NCBI RefSeq assembly: GCF_001043055.1
Contig: NZ_JYLF01000005.1
Coordinates: 310,001-374,000, forward strand
Length of the DNA: 64,000 nt
Direction of reading: 5' to 3'
Source: Pseudomonas weihenstephanensis
GTDB taxonomy: Bacteria > Pseudomonadota > Gammaproteobacteria > Pseudomonadales > Pseudomonadaceae
The notes below the pieces were generated by a model. The model made no database searches. It was not told the origin of the DNA and saw only the letters and a list, made by a program, of their open reading frames with translations. Shown here in pieces: positions 56,166-64,000 of this stretch; position 1 is the stretch's first letter; each line of letters starts with the position of its first letter. The position numbers and the translations under genes are program-made.

Positions 56166-57092
56166 CTACCCGGGCGCGTCTGGGAGCACAAAATGGCCCG
56201 GTGAGGCCGTACGTTGATACTCCGCCACCACGCTTCTGGCCAAGTTCACCACTGCCTCGTTTAACTCCAGGCCAGCCCCCGCGCGCCAACTGACATACAC
56301 CGCAAAGCCGGGCGCAGGCTTTATCGGTAACGCGATCATAGCTGCGCTTTGCAGTTCCCGACTCACCAGCACAGGGGGCAACACGCCTATCCCGAAGCCA
56401 TCGGCAACCAGCTTGATGATGGCTGCCACCGAGTTGATGCAACTGATACGTGGTGCCGAGATGCCCTGCTGATGCAAATAATTGAGCACATCCTGATGCG
56501 GCCGTGACAGCCGGGAAAAGGTCAACAATCGCTCTTGGCAGAGATCCCCCAAACCTTCATAAGGACGGTCCAACGCAGTGCCCTTTGCCACCACCCAACT
56601 CAAGGGGTAGCTGGCAAGGTGCACATTACGCACGCCATCCGCGCGTAATAAATCTGTCTGGAAAATCAGATCCAACTGTCCTTTGAGCAGCTGCTCACTC
56701 AGATTCAGAGCCGTATCAGCGGTTAACTCCACTTCAACGAGCGGATAGTCCTGACTCAGGGCATTGATGAGTTCACTCAACCAACTGTGAATTACCGTGT
56801 CCATCACACCGATGCGTAATCGCCCCGAATACGTATCCGCTTTACCTAATGACTGAAGCAGGCGCTGTTGGGTCGCGAGCATTTCTTCGGCATAACTCAG
56901 CACGTTATGTCCCTCGCGCGTCAGGCTTACGCCTCGCGAATCACGCTGGAACAACTGCACCCCCAGTTCGCTTTCAAGCACTGATATCCGGCTGGAGATA
57001 GCCGCCTGAGTGCTTGAAAGCTTCTCCGCTGTCAGTCGAAAACTGCCTAGCCGCGCCACCCACACAAATGTCAGAAGAAATCGCATATTCAT
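56166..57092 (-). CDS. LysR-family regulator
   Basis: 308-aa LysR-type regulator: N-terminal winged helix (residues 1-62, FVWVARLGSFRLTAEKLSSTQAAISSRISVLE) and a periplasmic-binding-protein-like effector domain. It is divergent from the DUF969-DUF979-pcp operon across 309 bp and is its likely regulator, perhaps sensing pyroglutamate or a related compound (inference). Two possible starts (57092 and 57086) differ by two codons. Confidence 0.92.
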   Translation of the reverse strand: MNMRFLLTFVWVARLGSFRLTAEKLSSTQAAISSRISVLESELGVQLFQRDSRGVSLTREGHNVLSYAEEMLATQQRLLQSLGKADTYSGRLRIGVMDTVIHSWLSELINALSQDYPLVEVELTADTALNLSEQLLKGQLDLIFQTDLLRADGVRNVHLASYPLSWVVAKGTALDRPYEGLGDLCQERLLTFSRLSRPHQDVLNYLHQQGISAPRISCINSVAAIIKLVADGFGIGVLPPVLVSRELQSAAMIALPIKPAPGFAVYVSWRAGAGLELNEAVVNLARSVVAEYQRTASPGHFVLPDAPG

Positions 57093-57281
57093 GCAGGCTT
57101 ATCCGTTCACTCTAAACAAGGCCGCCACTGTAAACCCTTGTAACAAGCTCAAGCCAGCGTGAAGAAGTGAGTGTTTCAGCAAACTTTATTGTTCAGGGGT
57201 GACAACTTTTTTTGACTGGACGCCGTATTTAAAGCAACCAAAGATATCGCCCAATGACGTTCTGATACCGAGCGTCAACAA

Positions 57282-57308
57282 TAAAAAAAACGCTGAGTCC
57301 GGCAGCGT
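57282..57308 (-). terminator. orphan terminator-like hairpin on minus strand
   Basis: On the minus strand ACGCTG-ccggact-CAGCGT is followed by eight U. No minus-strand gene lies upstream of it (DUF969 is on the plus strand from 57402), so it would end an unknown short transcript, or it is fortuitous. Confidence 0.4.
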
Positions 57309-57401
57309 ATCAATGTTGCGAAAGTGAGCCAGACCGCTTTCGCCTTGCTCGCGTCCAGCCTGCCCTGGCGCTGCGGCAACCAGTCAAGGGATTCACCCCC
57401 C

Positions 57402-58133
57402 ATGCAAACCGTCGTCAATCTATGGCCCTTATTGGGCGTGCTTGTCATCGTCGTAGGCTTCGTACTGCGCTTCAATCCATTATTAGTCGTAAGCTTGGCG
57501 GCGATAGTGACCGGCCTGGCTGCAAATTTCCCTCTTGAAAAAATCATCTCCCTGATGGGCGAAGGTTTTCTTGAGACCCGCGCCCTACAATTGATTCTGC
57601 TACTCCCCCTGGCTGTGATTGGCTTGCTGGAGCGTCATGGACTGCGCTTGCACGCACAAAACTGGATCGCCAAATTTCAACGGGCCACCGTTGGCCGCTT
57701 GCTGATCATGTACCTGTTCGTGCGCGAGACGACGGCAGCCGTGGGCCTCACCAGCCTGGGCGGCCACCCGCAAATGGTGCGCCCGCTGTTGGCGCCTATG
57801 GCAGAAGGTGCCGCAGAAAACACATTCGGCAAACTGCCAGAAGCGTTACGCCATAAAGTGCTGGCGATGTGTGCTGCCACCGATAACGTGGGTCTGTTCT
57901 TTGGCGAAGACGTATTTGTAGCGTTTGGCGCAATTGCGTTGATGCACACCTTCCTACTGGGTGCAGGGCTGGACGTAGAACCCTTGCACATCGCCTTCTG
58001 GGGAATCCCCACTGCCATTTGCGCGTTTATCGTGCATGCCCTGCGCCTTTATCGCTTCGATTTAATGCTCACGCGCAAGATGACTGACCTCCAAACGCAC
58101 CCCGCGCCTATGTCGCAGGAGGCCGTGCAATGA
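57402..58133 (+). CDS. DUF969 membrane protein (transporter component)
   Basis: 243-aa inner-membrane protein with about six helices, opening LWPLLGVLVIVVGFVLRFNP. The DUF969 family always pairs with DUF979, and here the stop overlaps the DUF979 start by 4 bp. The pair is linked to pyroglutamyl peptidase in many genomes and is thought to form a permease, possibly for pyroglutamate or peptides (context inference). ATG 57402 follows AAGGG. Confidence 0.88.
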   Translation: MQTVVNLWPLLGVLVIVVGFVLRFNPLLVVSLAAIVTGLAANFPLEKIISLMGEGFLETRALQLILLLPLAVIGLLERHGLRLHAQNWIAKFQRATVGRLLIMYLFVRETTAAVGLTSLGGHPQMVRPLLAPMAEGAAENTFGKLPEALRHKVLAMCAATDNVGLFFGEDVFVAFGAIALMHTFLLGAGLDVEPLHIAFWGIPTAICAFIVHALRLYRFDLMLTRKMTDLQTHPAPMSQEAVQ

Positions 58134-59080
58134 TCATTTCCATTGAGTATTTCTACTGGCTGGCAGGCGTACTGCTGCTGATTACTGCTGGCATGATTGC
58201 CTCTGACCGAACCCACCCAAAACGCTGGACCAGCAGTCTTTTTTGGTTGCTATTTGCCATCGCTTTTTTGATGGGTGATCGCTTGTCGCCATTTGTGATC
58301 GGGGTTGGCGTACTGGTCATGGCGGTCATCGCAGGTATTGGCGGCGTAGGTCGCGGCACCCACGCGGAACTGCACGTCAAGGCAGCCCGGGCGAGCGCAG
58401 GCCGCTTAGGCCACAAATTGTTCATCCCGGCCTTGTCGATTCCATTGGTCACAGTGATCGGCTCAGTACTGCTAAAAAACATGCAGATTGCGGGCGTTCC
58501 GCTGCTGGACCCAAAAAACACGACGTTCGTTTCCTTGGGCCTCGGTTGCATCGTCGCGCTGATTCTCGCTTGCCTCCTGACCCGCGATACGCCCCTGCAA
58601 AGCCTGCGCGAATCCCGTCGTCTGACCGAAGCGCTCGGCTGGACCATGGTGCTGCCGCAAATGTTGGCCATGTTGGGCCTGTTATTTAACGACGCGGGTG
58701 TGGGCACTGCCGTCGCACATGTCGCAACTTCCTACATCAACATGGATTACCGTCTGATTGCCGTGATGGTGTACGTCCTGGGCATGGCGCTGTTCACTGT
58801 CATCATGGGTAATGGTTTTGCAGCATTCCCGGTGATGACCGGCGGCGTCGGCGTACCGGTATTAGTCGGCATCTACGATGCCAACCCCGCTGTCATGGCT
58901 GCGATCGGTATGTTCTCTGGCTACTGCGGCACACTGATGACGCCGATGGCGGCCAACTTCAATGTCGTGCCGGTGGCCCTGCTTGAACTGCCGGACAAAT
59001 ACGCCGTGATCAAGGCGCAAATGCCTACGGCTTTGCTGATGCTGGTGGTTAATATCGTCCTGCTTTATCTGCTGATGTGA
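58130..59080 (+). CDS. DUF979 membrane protein (transporter component)
   Basis: 316-aa polytopic protein (about nine helices) with the DUF979 features RTHPKRWTSSLFWLLFAIAF and GNGFAAFPVMTGGVGVPVLVG. The glycine-rich late loop resembles ion-coupled transporters. It overlaps DUF969 by 4 bp and precedes pcp by 7 bp, so the three genes are one unit. Confidence 0.88.
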   Translation: MIISIEYFYWLAGVLLLITAGMIASDRTHPKRWTSSLFWLLFAIAFLMGDRLSPFVIGVGVLVMAVIAGIGGVGRGTHAELHVKAARASAGRLGHKLFIPALSIPLVTVIGSVLLKNMQIAGVPLLDPKNTTFVSLGLGCIVALILACLLTRDTPLQSLRESRRLTEALGWTMVLPQMLAMLGLLFNDAGVGTAVAHVATSYINMDYRLIAVMVYVLGMALFTVIMGNGFAAFPVMTGGVGVPVLVGIYDANPAVMAAIGMFSGYCGTLMTPMAANFNVVPVALLELPDKYAVIKAQMPTALLMLVVNIVLLYLLM

Positions 59081-59087
59081 GGCGTTT

Positions 59088-59735
59088 ATGCGTACCGTGC
59101 TGCTGACAGGTTTTGAACCGTTCGATCAAGACACCCTCAATCCATCCTGGGAAGCCGTACGCCTGCTGGATGAGACGCTGATAAACGACGACGTCCGTAT
59201 TATTGCCCGTCAGTTGCCCTGCGTGTTTTCGCAGGCACCTGCACACTTGCACGCATTGATTGAGAGGTTTACTCCGCAAATGGTCATTGCCGTGGGGCTG
59301 GGGCCGGGCCGCTCTGATATTGCTCTGGAGCGGGTGGCCATTAACCTGATCGACGCCAGAATCCCCGACAACCTGGGTGAGCAGCCAGTCGATATCCCCG
59401 TCGCGGCTGAAGGCCCCACAGCCTACTTCAGCACACTGCCGATCAAAGCGATGGTCGCTGCACTCAGGGCAGCCGGCATTCCAGCCACGGTTTCGCATAC
59501 AGCCGGTACATTCGTCTGCAATCAGGTGTTTTACAGCCTGCAACATTCGCTGGCAGGTTCAACGGTGCGAAGTGGTTTCATGCATGTCCCGCTGCTCACT
59601 GAGCAAGTAGCCTTGGCGGCATCAGCGCAATCTTCAATGAGCCTGGACACCTTGGTAAAAGCCCTGCGCGTGGCGGTATCGGCCGCACTGAATACTCTGC
59701 ACGATGTGCGAGAAACAGGCGGCCAACTGTGCTGA
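59088..59735 (+). CDS. pcp: pyrrolidone-carboxylate peptidase
   Basis: 215-aa cysteine peptidase (C15) that removes N-terminal pyroglutamate from peptides. The catalytic triad is visible: Glu in DIALERVAIN, Cys in GTFVCNQVFY and His in SGFMHVPLL. Start MRTVLLTGFEPFDQD is the family signature. It closes the DUF969-DUF979-pcp operon, which suggests uptake and use of pyroglutamyl compounds. Confidence 0.96.
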   Translation: MRTVLLTGFEPFDQDTLNPSWEAVRLLDETLINDDVRIIARQLPCVFSQAPAHLHALIERFTPQMVIAVGLGPGRSDIALERVAINLIDARIPDNLGEQPVDIPVAAEGPTAYFSTLPIKAMVAALRAAGIPATVSHTAGTFVCNQVFYSLQHSLAGSTVRSGFMHVPLLTEQVALAASAQSSMSLDTLVKALRVAVSAALNTLHDVRETGGQLC

Positions 59736-59769
59736 CTGAAAGCCCACGCGGATAGCAGACCAAGACTCA

Positions 59770-60855
59770 TCAACGAATCAAGGCAACCCGTCTTGATTCT
59801 TCGCCTGAAAATATGAAAGGCGCCGCCGGCTCAAAGTGGCTGGACACTTCACCGGAATAAACCGTGCTCTGATTAGGCCCAAGATCAAGCTTTTTCACTT
59901 TGCCTGTTGCCTGGCTCAAATCCAGCTTTTTAAGGTCTACCCAAAATGTATTCGGCGTGATGGCAGACTCAAAAAAATACAGGCTCTGCTTATGGTCAAT
60001 GACAGACCGCCAGCGTGTGGACGAAATGTTGGGCTCGCCGGGGGTTGTCAGGCCATAGGGTACCGATACGTTGCGTATCACGCTAAATACACTGGCCAGG
60101 GATAATTGCGGGGTTTGGGATTTAGGCACGGCATTGACATAAAAAGAGGCGCGAGCGAAACGATCAGGCGAGCGATTCGTGCCAGGGAGCATTTCTGTAC
60201 CATTAATCCCCTGCCAATAAGCATTCATCTCCAATTGCTTTTCAAACACAGGCGAGTTGGTCATGACCTGATAAGCACGGTCATGGTGGATCACTTGCTT
60301 ACCCTCTATGTACTCGATAATCGCACTGTCGCCTGAGGCATCAGACATTGAAAGATGCAAGGTTGCCAAACGCTCCTCGTTAGGCACGTTGATAGGCATC
60401 ACATTGAAGGGTTCACTTTTGAGTGCCGTTACCGCTTCTGCAACCGTTTTGAAATTATCCAACACGTATTGAGCCCACGCAGAGACACTCAGCCTGGCTT
60501 TATTTTTATCGAAAGCGGGATATTGCGATTCGACCAACCATAACAGGTTGGCCGACAGTCCCGCTTCATTGACCCCGTCCGTCGTAGAAATGTCATAGCC
60601 CGACGCTATAACGCTGCCGTATTTGGACGTCCATGTGACTGAGTTAGCCCCCGCTGCACCATGACGCTGCATGCCCTTGGGGAAGACCCACAGATTGGTT
60701 TCCACATCATTTGCCCAGTCCATCGAGCGTGCGGTTATTACCTGTTGGTTGTCCCCCAGGTACACCAAACGTGTGCAAGCATGAGTTACCGGCAGTGCTG
60801 AGCAGAAACCGGCCAACATCAAAACAAGTCCTTGAGTCGTGCGCAATAGTTTCAT
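59770..60855 (-). CDS. secreted linear amide C-N hydrolase (penicillin V acylase/CGH family)
   Basis: 361-aa Ntn hydrolase with a signal peptide ending LPVTHA and the nucleophile Cys27 directly after it (CTRLVYLG). Other expected residues are present: Arg and Asp in ITARSMDW, Asn in TTDGVNEAGLS, Asn in VMTNSPVF and Arg in SSTRWRSV. Gram-negative members hydrolyse penicillin V and acyl-homoserine lactones rather than bile salts (family knowledge); the substrate here is unknown. ATG 60855 gives a cleaner signal peptide than ATG 60876. Confidence 0.88.
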   Translation of the reverse strand: MKLLRTTQGLVLMLAGFCSALPVTHACTRLVYLGDNQQVITARSMDWANDVETNLWVFPKGMQRHGAAGANSVTWTSKYGSVIASGYDISTTDGVNEAGLSANLLWLVESQYPAFDKNKARLSVSAWAQYVLDNFKTVAEAVTALKSEPFNVMPINVPNEERLATLHLSMSDASGDSAIIEYIEGKQVIHHDRAYQVMTNSPVFEKQLEMNAYWQGINGTEMLPGTNRSPDRFARASFYVNAVPKSQTPQLSLASVFSVIRNVSVPYGLTTPGEPNISSTRWRSVIDHKQSLYFFESAITPNTFWVDLKKLDLSQATGKVKKLDLGPNQSTVYSGEVSSHFEPAAPFIFSGEESRRVALIR

Positions 60856-60876
60856 TCCGTTGAATTCCTTAGCCAT

Positions 60877-61304
60877 ACAAATATCGATTTGTCAGCGCCA
60901 CAACCGAACCCGGCTTGGCCCACACGATGGTCAAATTCGAACTGACCCTGAATGACGACACTATAAAAAAAGCGACGCCGTAAAAGTAATACCATTTGTT
61001 TCGACCATTAAAAACATCGGTTATTTCGACCTGCAAAATAACTAAAATCTGTCCTCTCAGCTAAATTAATGCGCAAAGCGCCTCCCAAGGTACTTAGGCG
61101 ACATTATCAACCCGCGAACAAGCTTGGATTCTAGCCACCCCCCTTTAAAAATCAATACCGCCTATCGAATCCTAACTATTTCAAAAAAAAGACATATCAC
61201 CTTTACAGGCTAAAAAAACGAGCTACGTTATTGTTTGCCAAGGAATGGCGTGCGGCTCGCTATTGGGCCTTGGCACTCAAGCCTACTAACAAGGATGCTA
61301 TGAC
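60877..61304. other. 428-bp AT-rich intergenic region
   Basis: No convincing gene. Rich in A/T with several poly-A runs (for example TTTCAAAAAAAAG about 61181), compatible with promoters for the two divergent flanking genes. It marks a drop in GC at the start of the accessory right end. Confidence 0.5.
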
Positions 61305-62243
61305 ATGGGAATGAATAACAGTGTTAAAAAGCTCTTGGAACAGAGCAAGCAGAATGAAAAACGTCTTGAAGAAATAAAAAAAGAACTCGAAGCTCAACAA
61401 ACTGAAGCCGGAAAAACTCTGAGAGAAGAGCAAAAAAGTTTTTACGTCAACAACCAGAGAGAGTGGAAGTTCTCAGATTATGTGTACGGTGCAAACTCTG
61501 ACTTTCAAACCTCAGCCACGTGGAGCCTTGATAATCTCAACGCTATCATCCAACAGATTACCAGTGCCGTGGTAGGCATCCTGGGTCCTGTGGGTAAGCT
61601 GCCAGAAGGTGTCGAAACATCCCCTGACGTGGAAAGCATCAACAAGGAGGGTGGCATCACGGATGATATGCGCTTATTGGTTGCATCCAATTGCCTGAAC
61701 CTGCTGACCGGCATCGTTAACTCGTTCGGCAAATCAAGTAAAGTACAAGTCAGCACAGCCACTAGTTCGATACCGATTGGTCAAGGATTAAGAATATTTG
61801 CCTCAGTGTCATGTAACGTGACCCAAGAGCGAGGCTTTTTCAATAACCAGGTCATGAGCAGTTATCGTTACGGCTACGTAGTGAGCTATTCATTGGATGA
61901 ATTTCTTCAGCAAGCCGAACAAACGCTGGTTGCACAGTACGAAATGACACTCAATGCACTTAATATTGCAGCCAAGGACAACTACAACAGCTTTGTAAAA
62001 AAAGAAATCGACCTGCGCCAATACAAGGAGACGGCGGACTTTATTGAAGAAATGACAATCGAAATCATTGAAAAAATAAAAGTGCTCAATCAAAGAGAAC
62101 GCGCCTCAGACAGAACGCAAACGGTCTATGCAGATCAGATCAAGTTCCTCAAGCACTGCCTGATTGAATACGGGTTTGACGCTGAGGTTTCAACACACAT
62201 CACCGCGCAAATCAAAAAGCTGTCTCATTTATCAGCGGCTTAA
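61305..62243 (+). CDS. unknown 312-aa protein with N-terminal coiled coil
   Basis: No family recognised. Residues 5-45 form a charged coiled coil (LLEQSKQNEKRLEEIKKELE...). The middle holds two amphipathic, fairly hydrophobic stretches (NLNAIIQQITSAVVGILGPVG; CLNLLTGIVNSFGK) and a beta-rich segment (QGLRIFASVSCNVTQERGFF, RYGYVVSYSLDEF). The C-terminus is helical. No signal peptide. The layout (helix, hydrophobic hairpin, beta part) would fit a membrane-active or pore-forming protein, but this is a guess. AAGGA lies 9 bp before ATG 61305. AT-rich, next to a tRNA-derived junction. Confidence 0.7.
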   Translation: MGMNNSVKKLLEQSKQNEKRLEEIKKELEAQQTEAGKTLREEQKSFYVNNQREWKFSDYVYGANSDFQTSATWSLDNLNAIIQQITSAVVGILGPVGKLPEGVETSPDVESINKEGGITDDMRLLVASNCLNLLTGIVNSFGKSSKVQVSTATSSIPIGQGLRIFASVSCNVTQERGFFNNQVMSSYRYGYVVSYSLDEFLQQAEQTLVAQYEMTLNALNIAAKDNYNSFVKKEIDLRQYKETADFIEEMTIEIIEKIKVLNQRERASDRTQTVYADQIKFLKHCLIEYGFDAEVSTHITAQIKKLSHLSAA

Positions 62244-62274
62244 ATTACATACACCTGAAGCCGTGCTGCATACC

Positions 62275-62301
62275 ACCCTGACTGCATGGTGCAGTCAGGG
62301 T
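62275..62301 (+). other. perfect 12-bp hairpin after the unknown gene
   Basis: ACCCTGACTGCA-tgg-TGCAGTCAGGGT, a perfect 12-bp stem with a 3-nt loop, 31 bp after the stop. No T tract, so it may be a 3' mRNA-end structure rather than a classical terminator. Confidence 0.6.
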
Positions 62302-62359
62302 ATCTAGCCTGGCGGGGTTATTTAAATTCAGCTTGCACAAAACCAATCACTCATGGCGG

Positions 62360-62635
62360 CTAGCCTTTTTTAATCCAGTCATAAACGCGCTTCGCAAACG
62401 ACAAGAAATCCCATGCCAACGCAGCACCCACCACAACCCCGGCAAGGCCTATTTTGAATGCCGTTTGCTGCCAATGAACGGATCGGTCGAAAATCAAATA
62501 GGCGAGCCTGTAAAAACTCACATCATGAAATGATTCATAAGTGACTACAAATGCGACTAAACAGAGCGCCGAAGAAAAACAAAAAACGACAAAACCTAAT
62601 CTGCTTGCAGGACTTTCAAATTTTTTAACGCTCAT
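62360..62635 (-). CDS. small membrane protein, unknown
   Basis: 91 aa from ATG 62635 (MSVKKFESPASRLGFVVFCF...), with two membrane helices (about 14-32 and 56-75) and a basic end (AKRVYDWIKKG). No clear Shine-Dalgarno, and a longer in-frame start exists at 62728, so the start is uncertain. Family unknown. Composition fits the low-GC neighbourhood. Confidence 0.4.
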   Translation of the reverse strand: MSVKKFESPASRLGFVVFCFSSALCLVAFVVTYESFHDVSFYRLAYLIFDRSVHWQQTAFKIGLAGVVVGAALAWDFLSFAKRVYDWIKKG

Positions 62636-62875
62636 GCGCGGCGTATCCGTGGCGGGTAGGCGCGCATTCAACCAATCCCGGCCTGCAAAAAGCAAGCACA
62701 AGTACGCTGCGCGCCGCCAACTAAACACCCTCCGACAACCTTCTCAGCCCACTTCCTGAACCTGTAAATCAGCCTATCGCCTGATGATGACGAAGCACTG
62801 TCGAAAAAAGGATTGGACACTTTGAGGTGGGAGCTGACTTGGCGCTTTAAGGTGAAAGTTTTCCCAAACACAGAC

Positions 62876-62907
62876 AACAAAAAAGGGCCCACCTTTCGGT
62901 GAGCCCT
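62876..62907 (-). terminator. rho-independent terminator of the tRNA-Val locus
   Basis: On the minus strand GGGCTCACC-gaaa-GGTGGGCCC is followed by six U (A-tract 62878-62883). It lies 31 bp beyond the tRNA 3' end, where a tRNA operon terminator belongs. Confidence 0.85.
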
Positions 62908-62937
62908 TCTAGACCGCCCAGCAGAGCGGATTTTGTT

Positions 62938-62986
62938 TGGTAGGCGCGATTGGACTCGAACCAACGACCCCTACCATGTCAAGGTG
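62938..62986 (-). tRNA. 3' fragment of tRNA-Val(GAC), probable att site
   Basis: The minus strand carries the last 49 nt of a tRNA: anticodon arm with GAC (ACCTTGACATGGT), T-arm GTTGGTTCGAGTCCAAT and acceptor CGCGCCTACCA. Upstream of the anticodon the sequence is unrelated (no D-arm, no 5' acceptor strand), so it is not a working tRNA. A 3' tRNA piece followed by the native terminator is the classic scar of an integrative element that used the tRNA as attB. Confidence 0.75.
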
Positions 62987-63264
62987 ATCAAATACGGTCG
63001 CTAAACGCATGATTTCTTTAGGCTTTTTTCGATTCAATCACAGCCTAAATTCGCTGAATCCGCCTATATAAATCAATAACCTAGCGTTGTATTTTCATAC
63101 AGTCGTCAGGCTTAACTCTGAGGTATTACGGCTGCAGGTAAGAGGCGGATTTGCATTCCGATATGAAATTCAAGCGGGCCGTGGCCTGTAGCTCTTCTTC
63201 CGGCGTCTTGCCGACAAATTCATCCCATCTGTATCACAAAATCATCTGAATGTTGTCGGCACAC
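62987..63264. other. 278 bp without a gene beyond the tRNA fragment
   Basis: No integrase gene and no full gene is seen. On the minus strand a short open stretch (63126 to about 63228) ends DEFVGKTPEEELQATARLNF... and stops after YLQP; it may be the end of a deleted gene, which I do not recognise. Confidence 0.4.
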
Positions 63265-63621
63265 GCCTGCCCTGAATGGCCCTATGAGAACACATGAGTC
63301 GTGGTGCTCTCACAGGGGGAGGTCACGCTACCACCAAAACTGCGAGGCAATGTCGATGTGTTAGCGGGCGATCCGGTACTTATCGTGGCGCAGCTTGCGC
63401 CTCAAGGTCTGAAGCATCTCTATATAGACGGAGGTCAGACCATCCAGTCTTTCCTCGCTGCGGGATTGATCAACGAGATCACTGTCACGCGTATTCCAGT
63501 TTTGTTGGGCCAAGGAATTCCATTGTTCAGCCAGTTGGGTGAGGAGCGTAATTTATGTCTGATTGACTCATCAGCGTGTGATAACGGATTTGTACAAAGT
63601 CGTTATCAAGTGCTCGCATAG
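63265..63621 (+). pseudogene. RibD C-terminal/dihydrofolate-reductase-like gene, 5'-truncated with a stop
   Basis: Open from 63298, it reads VVVLSQGEVTLPPKLRG, LKHLYIDGGQTIQSFLAAGL and ITVTRIPVLLGQGIPLF, the second half of the YyaP/RibD-C reductase family (full length about 175 aa). Just before it, in the same frame, EWPYENT continues the family pattern, then a TGA (63295-63297) interrupts. The N-terminal NADPH-binding half is missing. A non-functional remnant. Confidence 0.75.
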
Positions 63622-63795
63622 GCTTGCTGATTGCGGTCTTTCGTTTAGATCCTCGGTAAATGGCTGATGTGTTGAATATGACTCTGGGGCAGCTTCTGAC
63701 CGTTTTCCGCCGATCACGGCAGGCCGCAGTCGGCCAGAAGTGGACGTGAGACAAACACTGTTTAAGCCGAAGTTGTTAATTCGATCTCACTATCA

Positions 63796-64000
63796 TCACT
63801 TCAAATTACTTTGAAAAAAGCTCGCCAGTTTGTCAAAAGGAATGAGGTCTACGCGATCATAAAGGTCAACATGGCCAGCGCCAGGAATGATGACGAGCTC
63901 CTTGGGTTGACCCGCAAGTTTGTAAGCTTCTTCGCTGAACTCTCTGGAGTGGGCATCGGCTCCGACAATGAATAGCATCGGACGAGGTGAAATCGTCTCA
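63796..64000 (-). CDS. alpha/beta hydrolase, C-terminal part (start outside window)
   Basis: The last 67 codons of an alpha/beta-hydrolase-fold protein. ISPRPMLFIVGADAHSREFSEEAYKLA holds the catalytic Asp region and IIPGAGHVDLYDR the catalytic His; it ends FFQSNLK. This resembles the DLH/YcjY-like hydrolases common next to reductases in Pseudomonas. The nucleophile elbow lies beyond the window, so activity cannot be judged. Confidence 0.82.
   Translation of the reverse strand, partial: ETISPRPMLFIVGADAHSREFSEEAYKLAGQPKELVIIPGAGHVDLYDRVDLIPFDKLASFFQSNLK

Noticed and set aside
63527..63754. 75-codon minus-strand frame at the right end
   Set aside because: Overlaps the reductase remnant in antisense and shows no family pattern or ribosome site.
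1..64000. CRISPR arrays, rRNA genes, complete tRNA genes, replication origin
   Set aside because: I looked for regularly spaced direct repeats, rRNA signatures and cloverleafs; only the tRNA-Val 3' fragment was found.

Overview
The window reads as chromosome of a Pseudomonas of the P. fluorescens/fragi type. Evidence: a MuxABC-type RND operon, an orphan ccoN4-ccoQ4 pair, an RsmE-type CsrA, DUF3203, DUF4946 and DUF2934 proteins, the glycogen/trehalose cluster typical of pseudomonads, methionine gamma-lyase with its Lrp regulator, and moderately high GC with very long antisense shadow frames. All identifications come from reading the sequence; no database was searched.

Layout. 1-5.7 kb: muxA-muxB-muxC (muxC cut by the window edge), minus strand. 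6-13.2 kb: tpx, a DUF3313 lipoprotein, ccoN4-ccoQ4, tal, hldD and a HAAAP amino acid transporter. 13.5-18.4 kb: an AT-rich accessory patch between a decayed and an intact copy of one IS5/IS427-type element; it holds a putative glycosyltransferase and a processive GT2 gene put out of frame by a nine-G tract. 19.6-30.1 kb: plus-strand glycogen cluster glgA, malQ, DUF2934, glgX, then four genes coupled by 4-bp overlaps (acyl-CoA dehydrogenase-like, PIG-L deacetylase, methyltransferase, GT2) and an EEP-family hydrolase. 30.3-36.6 kb: convergent glgE-treS-glgB. 36.8-38 kb: small genes and a lone GlgE N-domain protein. 38.2-41.2 kb: ccoG-like and MocR-type regulator (mpaR-like). 41.2-47.6 kb: a lipoprotein and a pump-first RND operon. 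47.7-53.9 kb: SPOR lipoprotein, rsmE, DUF1269, ivy, YbjQ, ppnN, DUF3087, a GH19 muramidase/chitinase-like gene and an unknown gene. 54-60.9 kb: mdeR/mdeA, a 27-aa membrane ORF, LysR with DUF969-DUF979-pcp, and a secreted Ntn hydrolase. 61-64 kb: an unknown coiled-coil protein, a tRNA-Val 3' fragment marking a probable integration site, a broken RibD-C/DHFR-like gene and a partial alpha/beta hydrolase.

The most striking signal is decay of the trehalose/GlgE branch inside an otherwise intact glycogen cluster. TreS has lost its fused maltokinase domain, of which a 73-codon tail survives just before glgB. The full-length GlgE has Ala and Gln where the catalytic Asp and Glu should be. A second GlgE exists only as its N-terminal domain. 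TreZ and TreY are absent from the places where other pseudomonads carry them. Glycogen synthesis and breakdown (GlgA, GlgB, GlgX, MalQ) keep their catalytic motifs. A second theme is that the cyanide-responsive set known in P. aeruginosa as PA4131-PA4134 is present but split into two pairs about 29 kb apart, with a similar sequence motif upstream of each pair.
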